Shown one piece after another: positions 27,981-42,437 of a DNA stretch of 64,000 bases. The DNA comes from Mastigias papua. Taxonomy: Eukaryota > Cnidaria > Scyphozoa > Rhizostomeae > Mastigiidae. The notes beneath the pieces are model-generated. The model had not been told where the DNA came from and searched no databases. It saw only the letters and a list, made by a program, of their open reading frames with translations. The stretch spans positions 4,883,269 to 4,947,268 of the forward strand of contig OZ025267.1 in NCBI GenBank assembly GCA_964019165.1, read 5' to 3'. Position 1 is the stretch's first letter. Every line of letters starts with the position of its first letter. The position numbers and the translations under genes are program-made.

Positions 27981-29010
27981 GCAATTTGAAAACAATCTAA
28001 TAAGTTTTATAGGACTTAACAGCTCCTTTTCTGTTGCCTCTCGATGAAAGCAAATCCCTGGAAGAACAGCATCCACTAGATATGCATATATTTTAAAAAT
28101 GTTTTAGCATCACGTATGCATTGATGTATTGATTGTTGTATTATATTTAAGCTGAAGGTATTTCTTGTATAAAGAATTGATAAAAACAAATTGTTCAACT
28201 GATAAAAAGTTGTAAATTGGTCAACTGCCTAGAAGGTTACTCATGTCAATCTTCCATTTGCATTGTTGGATTTTGAGAAAAGGCTTAGCATTATTATATG
28301 TTGATTATTGTCAGAGACTCAAATCTAGGCGTCTACAATCTATGCAGCTTTTAATTTGATACAAGTCTGTGTGTTTGTGTTTTTGCTTGATTGTGTGCAT
28401 GTTTATCTTTGTTTGTGCATGTATGTGTGTGTTTGTATGTGTTTCTGCTTGCATATGTGTTTCGGTGTGTGTGCTTGGCATGATATGGTTCACCATGTGT
28501 TTTACCGGCACATCAATACAGCTAGCGTTAATGAATCCAATACGATTGAATACGGCAAAATGCTGCATGGCAATCAAGTTAAAAACACCATTATATTCAA
28601 TTTGATAAGCTATATTTCACTTTGCTGAATTCAACACGGTGAGATGCATTGCTGTGAATTACCTAAGATAAAATAAATTTGGATCAGATAAATTTTGATC
28701 AATGCTAGTACAAGAGGCAATTGCATATAGGATGTCCATGGACTGAATGTAGTACTTGACTGAAGCAACTAGAAGTAACTCTCTACGAATCTCTAGTAAT
28801 AATTCGAAAGTAGTTAATAGAAGCGAGTAAAGACGTTATCTTTTCATTTCTCACTACCCCTATCCAACCGTTGGGGCTGCGATGCAATCTCCTCTCAACA
28901 GCAGACCCTATGCGCATTGTGTTGGGGCTGGGATGGCCCCTAGTGCGAATTAACGAAGAGAGAGGCAATGGTAGCAGCTGAAATTGTCTTTAAGTAACGA
29001 TTTGAAGAGA
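27981..29010. other. No gene recognised; degenerate (TG)n
   Basis: A TG-rich imperfect microsatellite occupies about 28363-28480 and creates overlapping cysteine- and histidine-rich frames on both strands. Nothing else is supported. Confidence 0.5.
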
Positions 29011-29085
29011 TGACCCGATGGCTCAATGAATTAACACTCGACGAACGAGGTCGTGAGTTCGAGTCCAACTCGGCTCCCTCATTTT
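29011..29085 (+). mobile_element. tRNA-derived SINE head
   Basis: A box-A-like TGGCTCAATGA (29019-29029) and a strong box-B GAGTTCGAGTCC (29055-29066) are spaced as in a tRNA gene. A full cloverleaf acceptor stem is not evident, so it is a tRNA-like SINE promoter rather than a functional tRNA. The 3' extent is unknown. Confidence 0.5.
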
Positions 29086-29449
29086 CTCATACTTTCACAT
29101 CACAATGTGACACAAAGCACTACAATAAGTTGTTTTGAGGAAGCAAAACTTAGGCTCCATTGGCTTCACAATATAGGTCATTGCAAGTATGGCTGTGTTG
29201 TTCAAAGTTCAATTATCTCTGTAATGACCTCTTTGTGAAGTGAAAATGCGTGAGAACTGGCAGTGTCATTCTACAACATGATTCAATCGCAATCACACAG
29301 ATGATTTCTAATGTTTCTTTAAGAACTCTGCATTGCCTGGGACTCTTATGGAATATACCATTGCATGCCAGATTTTGCATCTAAGAAATTTTCCTGTTTC
29401 ATTATCACATATTGTTGTCAGGTCCATCTAGGGCTGTTTTGGGAGCCGG

Positions 29450-30126
29450 CAGGGCTGCCACCAAATCAAGGAATCAGGGACATTCAAGGGATTTTATGCT
29501 CAAGTAGGGAATATCTATGGAAAAGAGCGATTTTGCGAAAGTCAGATAAAATCAAGGAAGATCTTCATATTTTTCACTAAAAGATTAGTGTTTCATCTGA
29601 TCTTATCATTTCGGCATTTTTGCAACTCCTTATTCCACTGATTATCACGTTACTCTTACGAAGCTTAATTTGTGGATTTTAATAGGCGAACACACTGCTT
29701 TAGTTGAATCATTCAAACATTGTATGGGAAAGGAGTGGAATACTTCTTCTCATGGGTTTTTTCAAATTAAACTGCATAAAGAAGGAGCAACATCAGTTTT
29801 CATATGAGGACCAATGAAATGTTTCTTTTCATTTGACTGGAATTTAAATTTTATGCCTCACGGCTCTTCAGCACAAGCCGATCAACGGCTTTTTTCCATC
29901 TTGGAGCGGCTACCTTCTTAGATCTGACATAAAAAAGAGGCGAAGTTCTGTTTTATGAAGCAAGAATTTGAGCGGGAAATAAGAAGATCAAGGCTCTCCC
30001 AAAGCCCATATCATTAGGGTTATAGGAACATCAGGGAAAACCAGGGGGAAGTGAGTAGCATTTCACTGAAAATAGCAGCGAAAATCAGGGATTGTTCCTG
30101 AAATAGTAGTTGCTAACATGGCCCTG
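29450..30126. mobile_element. Dispersed repeat (hAT-like termini), uninterrupted copy
   Basis: Left end CAGGGCTGCCA. The right end GGCCCTG is a rough inverted copy. The right half (from 29781) matches 39971-40195 plus 42438-42577, i.e. the repeat that hosts the 2.2-kb insertion. No coding frame. No clear 8-bp target duplication. Confidence 0.55.
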
Positions 30127-31140
30127 GGCAGAAGAACAACGGTGTCCCTGATGAAATCATTTGGAAATTGCAAAGTCACTGCAATCACCTAAGAATCATT
30201 TTATAGCTTTTGAGGGGAAATCTGCCCCCATGCCCTCCCTCTCAGCATCCCTGCCTGTCGTATATGATTTGCTACTGAAATGTTTGTTCCACTGTCAAGG
30301 GTGCACTGGGTATCATTCTCCATAAGAATTTGATTTATGCAACTTAGGTTCTTTTGACGTATATTGACTTTATTTCTTTTAATCTTTGCAGTCAAATACA
30401 AGGATTCCAACGAAGAGGCTGTTCAGCTTAGATTTAGCTTCTGGTAGTAGCGCAAGGGATAGCTATAGAAGCTCTGTCAAGGTACTTCGCTATTTATTGA
30501 TGCATTCTTGTTAAAAACTACTGTATACTCATTTGCAGAGGCGAAACTCCATTGTTTTTTTCATTAGGGGGCTGCGATACATAGGTGCCGACTAAAGGGT
30601 GTATCTTGCTCGATGAAAGGGCCAAGAAGATAGAGGCAAACATTGTAATTTTGTTCATTTTCCTTGAATTTGATAATACTCTGGTGCAAAAAGCTACAGT
30701 AACAGAGTAAGTTAAATAAAATTCTCCAGTATTCCCCGACGAAAATACAAACTGCGAAAAATTGTCCGAGAAACTGACTATTTTTTACCATTAGGAGAGC
30801 GCTGTAACCCCCAAACCCCCATCATTTTCGCCCCTGTCCATCTGCCTTGTGGAAGTAGCTTGTACAGTTGTTTGAGTATTGTCAGCTTGACAATGAGCCT
30901 GTAGTGGAATTATCGTACGTAAATCACTAAATCTTCCGATTAAATAATCAAAATCACATGATTAGTAAACAACAAAGAGCAGCCGGTGGTCATGGGCGAA
31001 AATTGATTAGATAGAATCGCAATTGTTGTTAGAGATTGAGCTTGTTTCCCTTCTTGACAAATTTGGCTACTGTAGGTTACTTTCTGTTACTGTCGGTTAC
31101 TGTCGGCGACAATGGTATGGATTGTAAGAAGGTTGTTGCT
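30127..31140. other. No gene recognised
   Basis: Spacer with C-rich patches near 30805-30830. No gene. Confidence 0.45.
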
Positions 31141-31144
31141 ATAT

Positions 31145-31676
<532 letters not shown>

Positions 31677-31679
31677 CAT

Positions 31680-34600
31680 CATCTATTTATTTATAGTAGA
31701 CTGTTTACAGTAGTTGAGTTGCCACTAATTTAAGCCTAGTATCTACAATTTAATTTACAAGATAGAAAGGAAATATGTTAAAAGAATACAATTCATTTTT
31801 ACAAAATGTATTGAAATACAAAAGCTATGTAAATAAAAGATAAAATTGGGAAAGTTGGATGTATCATATTTCGTCTGTCGCAATTTATTGCTGCTCTGTT
31901 CAGATTTTATAGAAGCTTCGTTCGGGTTATATAGAAATGCTGCTCAATTTCAGGTTTCAGGTTTTACACTTCATATCAGTTAACCAATATCCTTTAGATA
32001 CTTTCAAATCTTTATGAACTACTCTGTGACGCTCGTTACCCCCGTGATCTTCAAGATATGTATAGATATCATCTGAATTTTGTAAAACAGAACTTTGTGG
32101 ATAAGTTCTTAATTTTGTAGTGAGACTGTGACGCAACCCTGAAGCATTACATTCAGGGCGTCCTTTAACATTGTAGTTACTCGGTCATTGGCCAAGGTAC
32201 CCTCTTCTTTGATCTCCAAGCTTGGACCCTGTTTGCAAAATTTTGAAAATACTCAATAATATTTAAATGCTCAAAGGCCAATCTGGATTGAGCACATGAG
32301 CAAGGATATACTGGACAGCTCCTCTTTGGATGAACCAGAGGCTAAGCTTCGCAAAAATGGAATAAGGCCCTCATATTGGCTTGGTCCACTTGTCAAGTTT
32401 CCTTAGAAATGCCCTAACTGCATTGCTTAACTGCCACCTTCGTCATGGCACAGCCAATTGATAGTGCACTGTCGCTGCTCTGTATACTTTTGTCATAGCC
32501 TTTTGAGAACTCTGTTATTTAACATATTTCTGTTCCTATATTAATTGCAGCTATTTCTAGTCCAAACCAAGACATTGTATCCACCAGCTCTAATCTCTTA
32601 TTCGATATTCCACTTGAGCTTAATATGTTCCGACAGCGTGTTTATTGTCTAGCTACTTCATTTAAGCAAAATCATATTCAATTGATCCTCACTGAAATTT
32701 TCTGAAGCCAGTACAGTATTGTATCTATCCCGTATCTATCCCGTGTTCGCCGCTTGGCCGTTCAGGAATCCGATTCTGTTAGCCACCCAATCCAATTTCA
32801 GAAATATTGGCTACTCTTAATCCTATGTACCTACTTCTGTCAAGTCGGCTTGCTGCAGACAAAAATCTGCGTTCTTAACTTTAATTCGTTGATGATCGTA
32901 TTACCGAGCACCGATTAGCCTTCGTTAGCATAAGAAGATGATAGGAAATTTCAGTATTGTCTATTTAAATATAACAGGTTAGATGAAATTTAACTGTAGC
33001 CTGCTCTTTCCCCATTTGGTAAATGATTGTGTCCACAACTTCAAGGGTCTCGATACTTTGAAATAATTGCTATTTGCACTGTTTCTCTAGAACATTAAAG
33101 AGAGTAGCAGGCATTGTATCTGCTAGCAGTGTACAGAAGCAATCGTAGCCTTTACAGTACTTATGGGATATATTAATATCCTGACGTACACATTTCTTTT
33201 GCATATGGTAGTGTCCATCAACTTTAATTCCACGTTGGTTTTCATAAAGAACTAGTACACAAGAAGCATAAAGCTGAAACCGAGCAGAAATTAAGAAACA
33301 TTTAAGGAATACAGACAGACTGCACTATTATTCTTTATGGATGATTCACTTTGTGCTCACTTTAGTTAAGAAGTTTAAGCTTATTGACTTCCTTGTTCGA
33401 CTTTGAATATTGAAGAAGTTTACATTACACTTATGAAGTATTTAAGAAACATGTAGTGCTCGATGCGACAAAGTTTTGAAAAACATCCAGGCCGAACAGA
33501 AGGCAAAAATTTTGTTTCTTTTAGAAAACAAACGCGTAAACTTCCGCTTCTTTCTGTCAATTTTTTCATTTTTACGAGTGAAAAAATGCTGATTTTTGAG
33601 AAATCCTACCAATTAGTCCAGCACCACTGTAACATATGCTCTGTCAGTATCAGATCTTTCAGTATACGTAGCTCTATCAAGTCACCACGAATGGCTGGAT
33701 GTATTGCCTATATAGCTACCATGTGACTGACACATCTTGCACTGTTTCATCTTACCTTGGTGAGTTCGCCCATATGTATTGTGTCACATTTTAGGTGATA
33801 CACATTTCATTCTAAAGTCCGACATTTAGGTGATTTGATTTTTGGGGACAGTGAAAGTTTGGACTTTATTCAACTTTTACGACATAATTATCATCTATTT
33901 TATTACTAGTTTCACCTATACATTATAGTAGTTGAAAATATTTAACCGTTCAATTTTACCTTTCTACTTCCTGTAAATAAACATGGCATCCAGTGTAGCA
34001 TTTTCATTTCATTTCATTTTGTCATTTTCATTTAAGTACCATGTGCAGTTGGGACCAGATGACCCAAGTTCCCTTCTCGCTGTATATGGTGTGAGCAAAG
34101 TACTCTGTAGTTCTTCTGAATTCTTATGATATTTAGAAAAAAGAACTTCTACGAAACATCGTCGACGAGTCGGAGACAGCCAGCTTTAACTGTTTCCAGT
34201 AAAAGTTCACTCGCCTCCCACGTGTCGGCTATGGATCGCCTATACGTCGTCGACTAGGAAAAGTTATATAGAAACCAAGCGTAAGGACTGCTACAACGGG
34301 AAAGGACAAGCATCTGTCTAGAAGCGAGTTGCTCATATACATTTACTTGCATTTGATTTTCGAGCCTGGCATATAAACAGTTCTACAGCTAAAAGAGTCC
34401 TGGTAGAACATTGTTGCCCTTTATTTGTGTATGTGCAAAGCTTTTCCAGAGCTCTTTCAGTGGTGTCGGTAAATGTATTACCTGTCATGATGCAGTATTC
34501 AAACAGTCATAAATGCGACAACCTTCAATACCCTATAACCATTGGCTAATAGACCACAAACCAAATTCTAGTAGGTTCTTCAGTTCAAAGAGAGTACTGC

Positions 34601-37600
34601 CTACAACCGGAGTACAGTATCGCGCTCGTGTCGTTAAATTATCCTGTGAACTTTCTGCATAACTTCTGTTCAAAACAGATTGCAAACTGCTGCAAGTAAT
34701 TCAAAAGTAGATTCATAATAAGACCGATGCTGGATTCTCTTAGCCCTTTCTCTTAAAGTCGCTGCGCTCACAGAGCAGGTGGACCAACTTAGACGGGGGT
34801 AGCAGATAATGAAGGATATTGTTCAGGTATATATTTCGTATTAATACTTTTGCTAGAGTAGATTGAATCTTTATTTATCTTAGCCAAAGAATTTACATAA
34901 AAGTTCCTTGAGACGAGAATGTGTGTGTTCAATTCCACATGTTTTACTCAAACAGTTTCATAGCGCCATACCTTTTTGTTTTCTTTCAAACGATGAGCAC
35001 TTTATAATGGGTTTCAGTGTAAAGCATAGAATTTCATAGCATCTTTAAACAAATAAAAGGGTTTCAGTAATTAGAACGCTTCAGACGGCTATCTCATAGC
35101 CCATAGAGGGATTCTCATAGCCAATAGAGTGGCTTGATGTGCAACATGACATTTCATATCTCCTGTCTTCGCCGAATCCTCCAGCTTATGTCTCTATTTT
35201 GACTTTTCACTTAATACACTATTTATCCGTTTCATGGCAAGAACCAATGCAATATTGTCGCTGTAAATTTACCCATCATCTATGACAGGTGCATTTATTT
35301 AATTCTTAATTTCTTCTCTTACCATTTGCTGAACTATAGTCTGTATAAAAGTTCAAATTTCAAAGCTGATATGCTGCTTGTCAACGAAGATTTTATCCAT
35401 GACATCGATCAAAAAATTAATTCTATTTATGTTGCTCTTGGGATACTCGATTGCTTGCTCAAAATAAGACATTTTATCCCTATATCACTTTATATACGCG
35501 AAGATATACCCGTTACGTCAGGCTGATATAAATAGAGAAATCTCTGACAATACAAAGAAGGGCGATGGGTAAATGGGTCTCAAAGCTTTTAAAATAACTT
35601 ATAGGCGTAAATTTGTGGTTACTTTTGTTGGATTTCATTTACCTCATTGGCATCCCTTTGTAATGTTGATTGGTGGAAAGGTTTGTGCAGGTTATGTCAG
35701 CATTATTCGACAATATATTGCATTTCCTACGTTGACCAAGCACATTCAAAATGATCCATGAAACAAGCCTCTAGGAAAATGGACTTTTGTTTCAGACAAT
35801 TGTAAACGTGTTACAGTGACTTCATGCAGCTTTGAATAGGGCAACTGTTGTTTTGAAGATTTCGTTAGATCATAGGCCTTATAACCGGTACTCCATAGTA
35901 AGTTAACACGAGAGCACGCTTTGCAAACAGGTAAAATCAATACTGTTAGTTCCTACTTGTACCGAACACATGACTGTAGCTACGTCACGCTAATTTACAT
36001 TGAGGACAACAGTCTACTTCTATATACAATTAGCAATTACCATCAATTTTATGCCTTGTCGAATCTTCAGTATCATGAGGTTGTATTGATGCTATCTGCC
36101 AACTTTCTCTATACATGTAAATGATATTTCGTGTGTTGAGCGAAACCTATACTGTATATTGGTTTCTGTCCTTCAATTTTTATCCCATGTTTGTCACACT
36201 TTCTTGTCATCAGATAATAGTGTTTCAAAACTCTTGCCACCTATACACAAGACCTAAAATGAGGGAAGTGTAAAGACCACTATTTAGCGGACATTGAGGA
36301 CTTGTTGGCGAGGCCGGAAGGAAAGTTTTCCAAGACCACACCCATTCCATACAAGATGGGATTTTTTAGGGTGTTATTATTTCATGCTCTTTTTTGTCCC
36401 AAAATTTTGTAACTATGGTACCCACTAATGCTAGCGCCACTGGTTTTTCTTCCCAATACCAATCTAAACATTTTCTTGTATAAGCAACTTAGAAATTTGT
36501 TCAGATCTGACGTCGCTAATTTTTGGCCAAATTTGGTCTTCAAGTTTCTTAATGGCTGCTTAATTTGTTCAAATTGTTTTCAGTAATCATGCAGCAGGAA
36601 GGAAATGTATAAAAGGAAATATTTTCAGCATACATTTCATATATTGCTTTAGCTAAGAAGTTATCACAGAGGTCTTTTTCTGCGAATGCGAATATTACAG
36701 GATTTGCTTTGTTTGGATTTGAAAATAACTCTGTGTTTATTATTTTTGCTCACTGGCCTTTTTTAGCTGATTACTTTCATATCTTCACAGAACTGAAGTT
36801 GCTTGATATCTTTTTGAATCAAGCCCAGTTCCTTATAAACGAGCTGCTTATATAACAGATCGTGTATTTGAATTTTTAAGACCTCATCCGTTAGTTGTTA
36901 AGACAACTCCTTTTAGGCCATGACCCTTCGTTTAGAAGGTTACATCTAATGACCGTTTACTGCTACTATGGACATTTGAGAAACTGAATCAGAATCAAAG
37001 ATCTTCAACATGTTAGGGCGCCTTTTAATACCTCATTACTTGGCCACTTGCTAAGTGGACCCTCTTCTAATTGTAACAGGTCACAAGTTAGTTTATCAAT
37101 GATCTGAGTACAGAAGCAAAGCCCTATTGGATAGCTTCTCTTCAGGCATACAGACGGAACTTGACAGAGTATCCAAAAGAACTTTGTTTCAACTGGGCTT
37201 GGCCCTCAAGTAGGAGGCTTGGCCCATTACTTAAATATCGTTAAAAGATGTCCTGCTACATGTGAAGAGTGAGTTTTCCTCTTTATTTCAATTCACATAC
37301 GCCCCGGAGTCGTCTCAGAAGCGCTGCAATCTGTTTAAAACAGTACGATACCTGGACATTTAATCAATGCACAGTCGCGTTCTCTCAGGGGGAATTTTAT
37401 GTAATCTTCCATCACGTTCTTTGCGGTTCCTACTCTACAGGATTCTTGGAAACCATTCTGTTTGCCCTTAATCAATGAGTGCTCTTCTGGCTGAATTAAA
37501 GCCGTTTCGGTACTTATGACAAAGAAAAACCAATAAGCCTAGTCAGCTGACTTCAAATTTTATGTTTTAAGATAGTTTTTAAAGGTATTTTCATTGAATA

Positions 37601-39445
37601 CAATGTACATGTCTTGTCAACTGTAAAGCGTTTTATAATAATAGAAATAATTGAATTATATAAAGGCAGACAACTGTTGAGTTTCTGGTATCCCTTTTCT
37701 TGAAATTGATAAAAGTGTCCTTTTTGAAAATTCACGAAGCTGTGTATTTTATGGTCATTAATCATCATTAACCTTGAAAGTAACAAAATCATCAAAATTC
37801 CTTCAATACTCCTATAAGCCATGCCCTTTTGGGAAATTTTTTATGTGACCTTCTTTTGGGTTAGACGCCTGCCTTTGAAAACTCCTAGTTACGCGCTTTA
37901 TATGTCTCTCATAATTGGCTAGTCTGAAATAACAAAGCAGAGAAGCCATGCAAACTGATATCAAATCTCCATCGTATCTGGAGTTGCCCCAGCTTTGTCA
38001 TAACAGCACAATCGAAGTACCTACATTAGAAAGCGGTGCTCAATGCTTTCCTTATCATTTGATGTTAAATATCTTTGTTCTGATTAAGATCTTTGATGTT
38101 AAGATGACTTTCAAATTTCACCGTTAATTACAAATGTAAATAAGGCTGTCAAATGATATAAAAACAAGATCAGGTCTTAAGGTGTCCCCTATAATCAAAC
38201 TAGAAGAAAGAAAACAATGAAGTAATAGCCCTTTTGAGATGAAAGTGTTTGGCTAGGAATAAAACCACAGGATTATAGTTTAGGCCTTAGGTATACCCTT
38301 AAGCATATTAAGATTAATACAGAAAAGAAAAAATAGTACTCGATGTACTTTTGAGAATTTAAAAAGCTTTAAAAAGTTTTTGCAGATTTTTACTTTCTTG
38401 CTAGTTGCATTTCCCTTCATAGTGTCTTTCTTTTCAAAGCTAAGATCTTCCATTCATTTTGGGAAGCACATATGTACATATCCAAGTGCCCAGGATGTTA
38501 TAGGGTAAAGTTTCGAAGAGATAATCCCGATTGAGGATTCGTATATTTTTTATTATGGCACGTAATTGCTCAGTTTTCCGTAGATTTTATTACTGATCAT
38601 AACGTCATATGGACAACTGAACTCGATTATCGTGCAGGCGTTCTTCAACGAATCCGATATAGTTAAATCCGGCTAGTTATTGGCAACTTTTGAAGCAGAT
38701 TTTGCATGTAATATCCACCAATATTCGATATCATCTTTATTTTGATTTATTCAGGTTCTCTCGATTCAATGTTATCTATGATCTAGGTGCTCCTTCTGAT
38801 AAATGGCTTTTAATGCATATTTTACCAATGGAAGTAGCACCTTTCTGATATATTTGGACATCCAGTGATTGCATGTGCAATTTCCTCTACATCTTTTCGA
38901 CATAGCCTGTAAAAGTTGATAGTTGTTTGCTCCAGAGCCTGGCCTATTTGACGCTTACGTTTTAAGTACCTTACAGGTAACTCTTTTATCAATGGCTACA
39001 TCCAGATAACCGGTAAAATGTGATGTAAAACATTTGTTCTTTGATCGACTGCGACTTGTCTAGAATCCAATATTTATGTTACTTTTCATCTTTCCCTGAA
39101 AGAATTCATGCATATTATTGTGTATATCATTCATGGTTTTCAAAGCCTTTTACCCAGTACCTTTTGTTTCTCTCTTGTTTCGACCTCTATACTAATAAAT
39201 TCTCAGAAGACCTTCAGATACTTTTTCAGTTGGTTTTTCTTCACATACGTTGCGCTTAGAATGCTTCCACTTCACAGTATGCCAGTTAGTTCCAGGTGCT
39301 GGTATATTGATATGAACCTGCTTTCAGAATGTGTCTTGATATATTCTCCACATCATTACTTCTGTTGATATAATATGTATGTACGTAAGTATGTACGTAT
39401 GTAAATAAGTAAATACAGGAAGTGTATTGTCCTGGCGAACGTCAT
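31680..39445. other. Long gene-poor region
   Basis: Nearly 8 kb in which I can support no exon, RNA gene or complete transposon. Frames of 60-92 codons (for example 33463-33726, 37553-37822 and 39108-39368) have no domains. A (TTTCA)n stretch near 33996-34030 may be a LINE tail. Introns of a gene cannot be excluded. Confidence 0.4.
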
Positions 39446-39450
39446 CTTAC

Positions 39451-39770
39451 GCTACGTTCACATTACTCCGTTTTCATTTAGATCCGTTTTTGCTCCCGAA
39501 AACGGGACTGCTTTTCTTCCCTGTTCACACTACTCCTTTTTCAGACAGAAACGGAGTATCTATCAATCGGTGTTCACATTTGTCCTCAAAACGCATATGT
39601 TTGACGGCTTCTTTTATACTGGCTCTATTAGTAGCATTTTCAAATTGTTCCGTTTTTGGTGTTCACACTACAGAGTTGCGTTTTTGTTTAGCTCCATGTT
39701 CATTTAGGCCCCGTTTTTATCACCGTTTTCATTTGTTTCCATTTTTGGGGTAGACTAATGTGAACGCAAA
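39451..39770. mobile_element. MITE with repeated GTTCACA motifs
   Basis: Left end CTACGTTCACATTACTCCG and right end, complemented, TTTGCGTTCACATTAGTC. GTTCACA/GTGAAC recurs inside, with CCGTTTT units, a pattern typical of hAT-related MITEs. The 108-codon frame inside is not a gene. Confidence 0.65.
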
Positions 39771-39779
39771 GCCAAAAAC

Positions 39780-40195
39780 GGAGTTTATTCAAAACGTTCA
39801 TACGCTGTATGGGTGTGGAGTTGACCCACAAATTCAAAAAATTTTTGTTTCTTCTGATTTTCAATGCTTTTTCTTTTGAGTGTTATTCAAAAGTAATATT
39901 GGCAGTACGTGATCTATTTTGTTATGGGAGAGTAGTTTTGTGGTGGATGTTGATGTAGTCTCAACAGAAAGAGCAACATCAGTTTTCATATCAGGGGCAG
40001 TTAAATGTATCTTTACATTTGAGTGGAAGTAAAAATCTTATGCCTTACAGCTTTTTAACGCAATCCTATCGGTAGCTTCTTTTTACCTCAGAACAGTCAC
40101 TTTCTTAGAAATAAAATAAAATAAACAAGTGCAGCTCTGTGTTTTATGAAGCCAATCGAACGGAAAATAAGAAAGTGAAAGCTCTCCCTAACCCC
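39780..40195. mobile_element. Dispersed repeat, interrupted copy (left part)
   Basis: From 39971 this matches 29786 onward (gagcaacatcagttttcata and further). The match stops at the 9-bp duplication beside the 2.2-kb element and resumes at 42438-42577. The farther-left part is only loosely similar. Confidence 0.7.
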
Positions 40196-42428
40196 AGCAT
40201 AGCCGCCAAATGTTTGATTGGTTGAGGGCTCTGGCAAATTCTATTTTCTCCCAACCCATTTGACCAATCAGTAAGCAGGATTGTGACTACACGTGAGCTC
40301 CACAGCTAAGTTTAGGCCTGTTTTCGGCGTTTTTTGCATGTTTTTACCACCCTTCCTACAAAAAACATTGCACGCCCGAGGAGTGCGATTTTATCGCTGA
40401 TTTTTTGTCCAACTGGTCTTCATACATTGTCATTTAACCTATATTGGCACCGCCGTGCGATCTCAACGGGTATCGTTTGAAAAGACATTTCAATAAACAG
40501 TCAGTGCAGACTAGGCCAAGTTTGGCTTTATTGTATATGAATGCTTTGGAGACATCATTTGCAGGTCCTAGTTTATCTTTCAAATTGATTAAAACTGGAG
40601 AAGAACAATTCCATTTGTAATGAAGAATGTTGGAGCATAATGAAGAATGTTGGAGCCGAATTTGTTTTGAGACACGTGAACTATTACCTAAATGTTACGA
40701 AAACGCCCACTCTTAAACTTTTCCCGCCGTTTTTGAATGAGTTTTAGTCTCCAGTCTTAGATTGCGTAAGTGTAGTCGTCAGTTTCGTCTTGCCATAAGT
40801 TTAATAGGTGTTGATCGCATCGCAGAATGAAAGTAGGTCTTTGGCAATGACTGCTTAAATGGATTGAGCGATTCATTTTGATACTCTTGTGATAAAGAAG
40901 TTGGTATTGAGAACAGCAAAGAACATTGCACATAGAGGAGTAAGAAGTGGCTTTGCCCAAAGAAAGATTGTGACTTGATTTATGAATGAAACTTGTCGTT
41001 ATCTACATGCACTGCATATCCCAATCCCAGTACAGAATTTGTTTTTGTGACAGTGAATATAGGTAAGTGAACTAATTTAAATGAAATAACAAGCTTTTCG
41101 GTAATGCTTTCAACAATTTACTCATAAATAACACTGCTTTAGAGACATTTAGGTAATGCCATTTTCTCATGAATTAGCCAATACCTCAGTCAGAGTGGAT
41201 GCGAAGCAATAAACTTAGTCTTGACGCTAGCAAATCCGAATTCCTGATCGTGGGTCATAAATGGCAACTCAATAGTATCCATCAACCGGTGCAATTAAAG
41301 ATAGGCGATGATTCGATAAGGATTCAGAAAGTAGAATATCTTGGGCTAGCGGTTGCTGAAAATTTAACTTGCACTGAACACTACAAAGTCTCAAGGACAA
41401 AATTAAATGTGGGCTACCCTCAATTCGCAAACTAGCAGATATTTTACCTCAAACCAAGCTAGAGCAGATCTACAGATCTCTCGTTGAATCTAATCTAAGA
41501 TATGGAAACGAACTATGAGGTAGCCTATTAGGTACAAAACTAGATCAAGATAGAGCTCGTACGCTTATTGAAAATGCATATTCAAAGGATGAGAGGGTGT
41601 GCAATTGGATATCAGCCCTTAAGCTTGCTAAATATAATAAGGCCGTAATTACATATAAGATATTGAATAACTTATGTCCTAGCAGTCTTTATGGAAAACT
41701 CACCATGAGATCTCAGATATCTGCATATGAGACAAGAAACTGTCATGATATCAACATCCCAAACCAAAACCTAGAATTTTCCAAAAGAAGTTTTCACTAT
41801 TCTGTCGCTTAATTGTGGGATGAGATAGTCGCACAATTTCCGCGTTCAAGCGAAAACTAAAAGCGTACTTGCTACACTAGCAACTAGCAACTTCCCAAAA
41901 GCACGGCCTCTAGGAAGAGCAGCATTTATTTACTTTTAAGTCGTATATAGTAGTCTTCATTGTTTAAGTTTTATTTTAATATGCTTATTTATTTTTATTT
42001 ATATCACTATGTATTATCGCTGATTTATTGTAGCATGCTTATGTATTTTAATCTACATCAAAATATATTATCGCTGATAGAGAGCCGTGGATAAATATTG
42101 AAAAAATGAAATGCAAAAAAATTCTCAATATTTGGATGGGTCCTGTTCCCCTCCCCTTTGAGATCGCACGGCGGTGCCAATATAGGTTAAATGACAATGT
42201 ATGAAGACCAGTTGGACAAAAAATCAGCGATAAAATCGCACTCCTCGGGCGTGCAATGTTTTTTGTAGGAAGGGTGGTAAAAACATGCAAAAAACGCCGA
42301 AAATAGGCCTAAACTTAGCTGTGGAGCTCACGTGTAGTCACAATCCTGCTTACTGATTGGTCAAATGGGTTGGGAGAAAATAGAATTTGCCAGAGCCCTC
42401 AACCAATCAAACATTTGGCGGCTATGCT
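40196..42428. mobile_element. 2.2-kb element with 271-bp terminal inverted repeats
   Basis: The terminal inverted repeats 40196-40466 and 42158-42428 are each 271 bp and differ at about one base by eye. They begin AGCATAGCCGCCAAATG. The exact 9-bp CCTAACCCC flanks both ends (40187-40195 and 42429-42437). Long inverted repeats with 9-bp duplications are characteristic of Mutator-like elements (established for that superfamily). No transposase is present. The interior holds a decayed + strand LINE. The near identity of the arms implies a recent insertion or arm homogenisation. Confidence 0.9.
41180..42090 (+). pseudogene. Decayed LINE (CR1/L2-like) 3' part inside the inverted-repeat element
   Basis: The + strand encodes NKLSLDASKSEFLIVGHK and DSIRIQKVEYLGLAVAENL. 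After a frameshift come KLEQIYRSLVESNLRYGNEL, a stop, and then YNKAVITYKILNNLCPSSLY and IPNQNLEFSKRSFHYS. These are the post-YADD and C-terminal blocks of CR1/L2-type polymerases. The 5' end is truncated and stops and frameshifts are present. The AT-rich 3' end is near 42090. Confidence 0.85.
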
Positions 42429-42437
42429 CCTAACCCC

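Noticed and set aside
28311..28628. Overlapping Cys- and His-rich frames
   Set aside because: Both strands open over a degenerate (TG)n tract.
39427..39753. 108-codon + strand frame
   Set aside because: Lies inside a MITE with repeated GTTCACA motifs and inverted ends.
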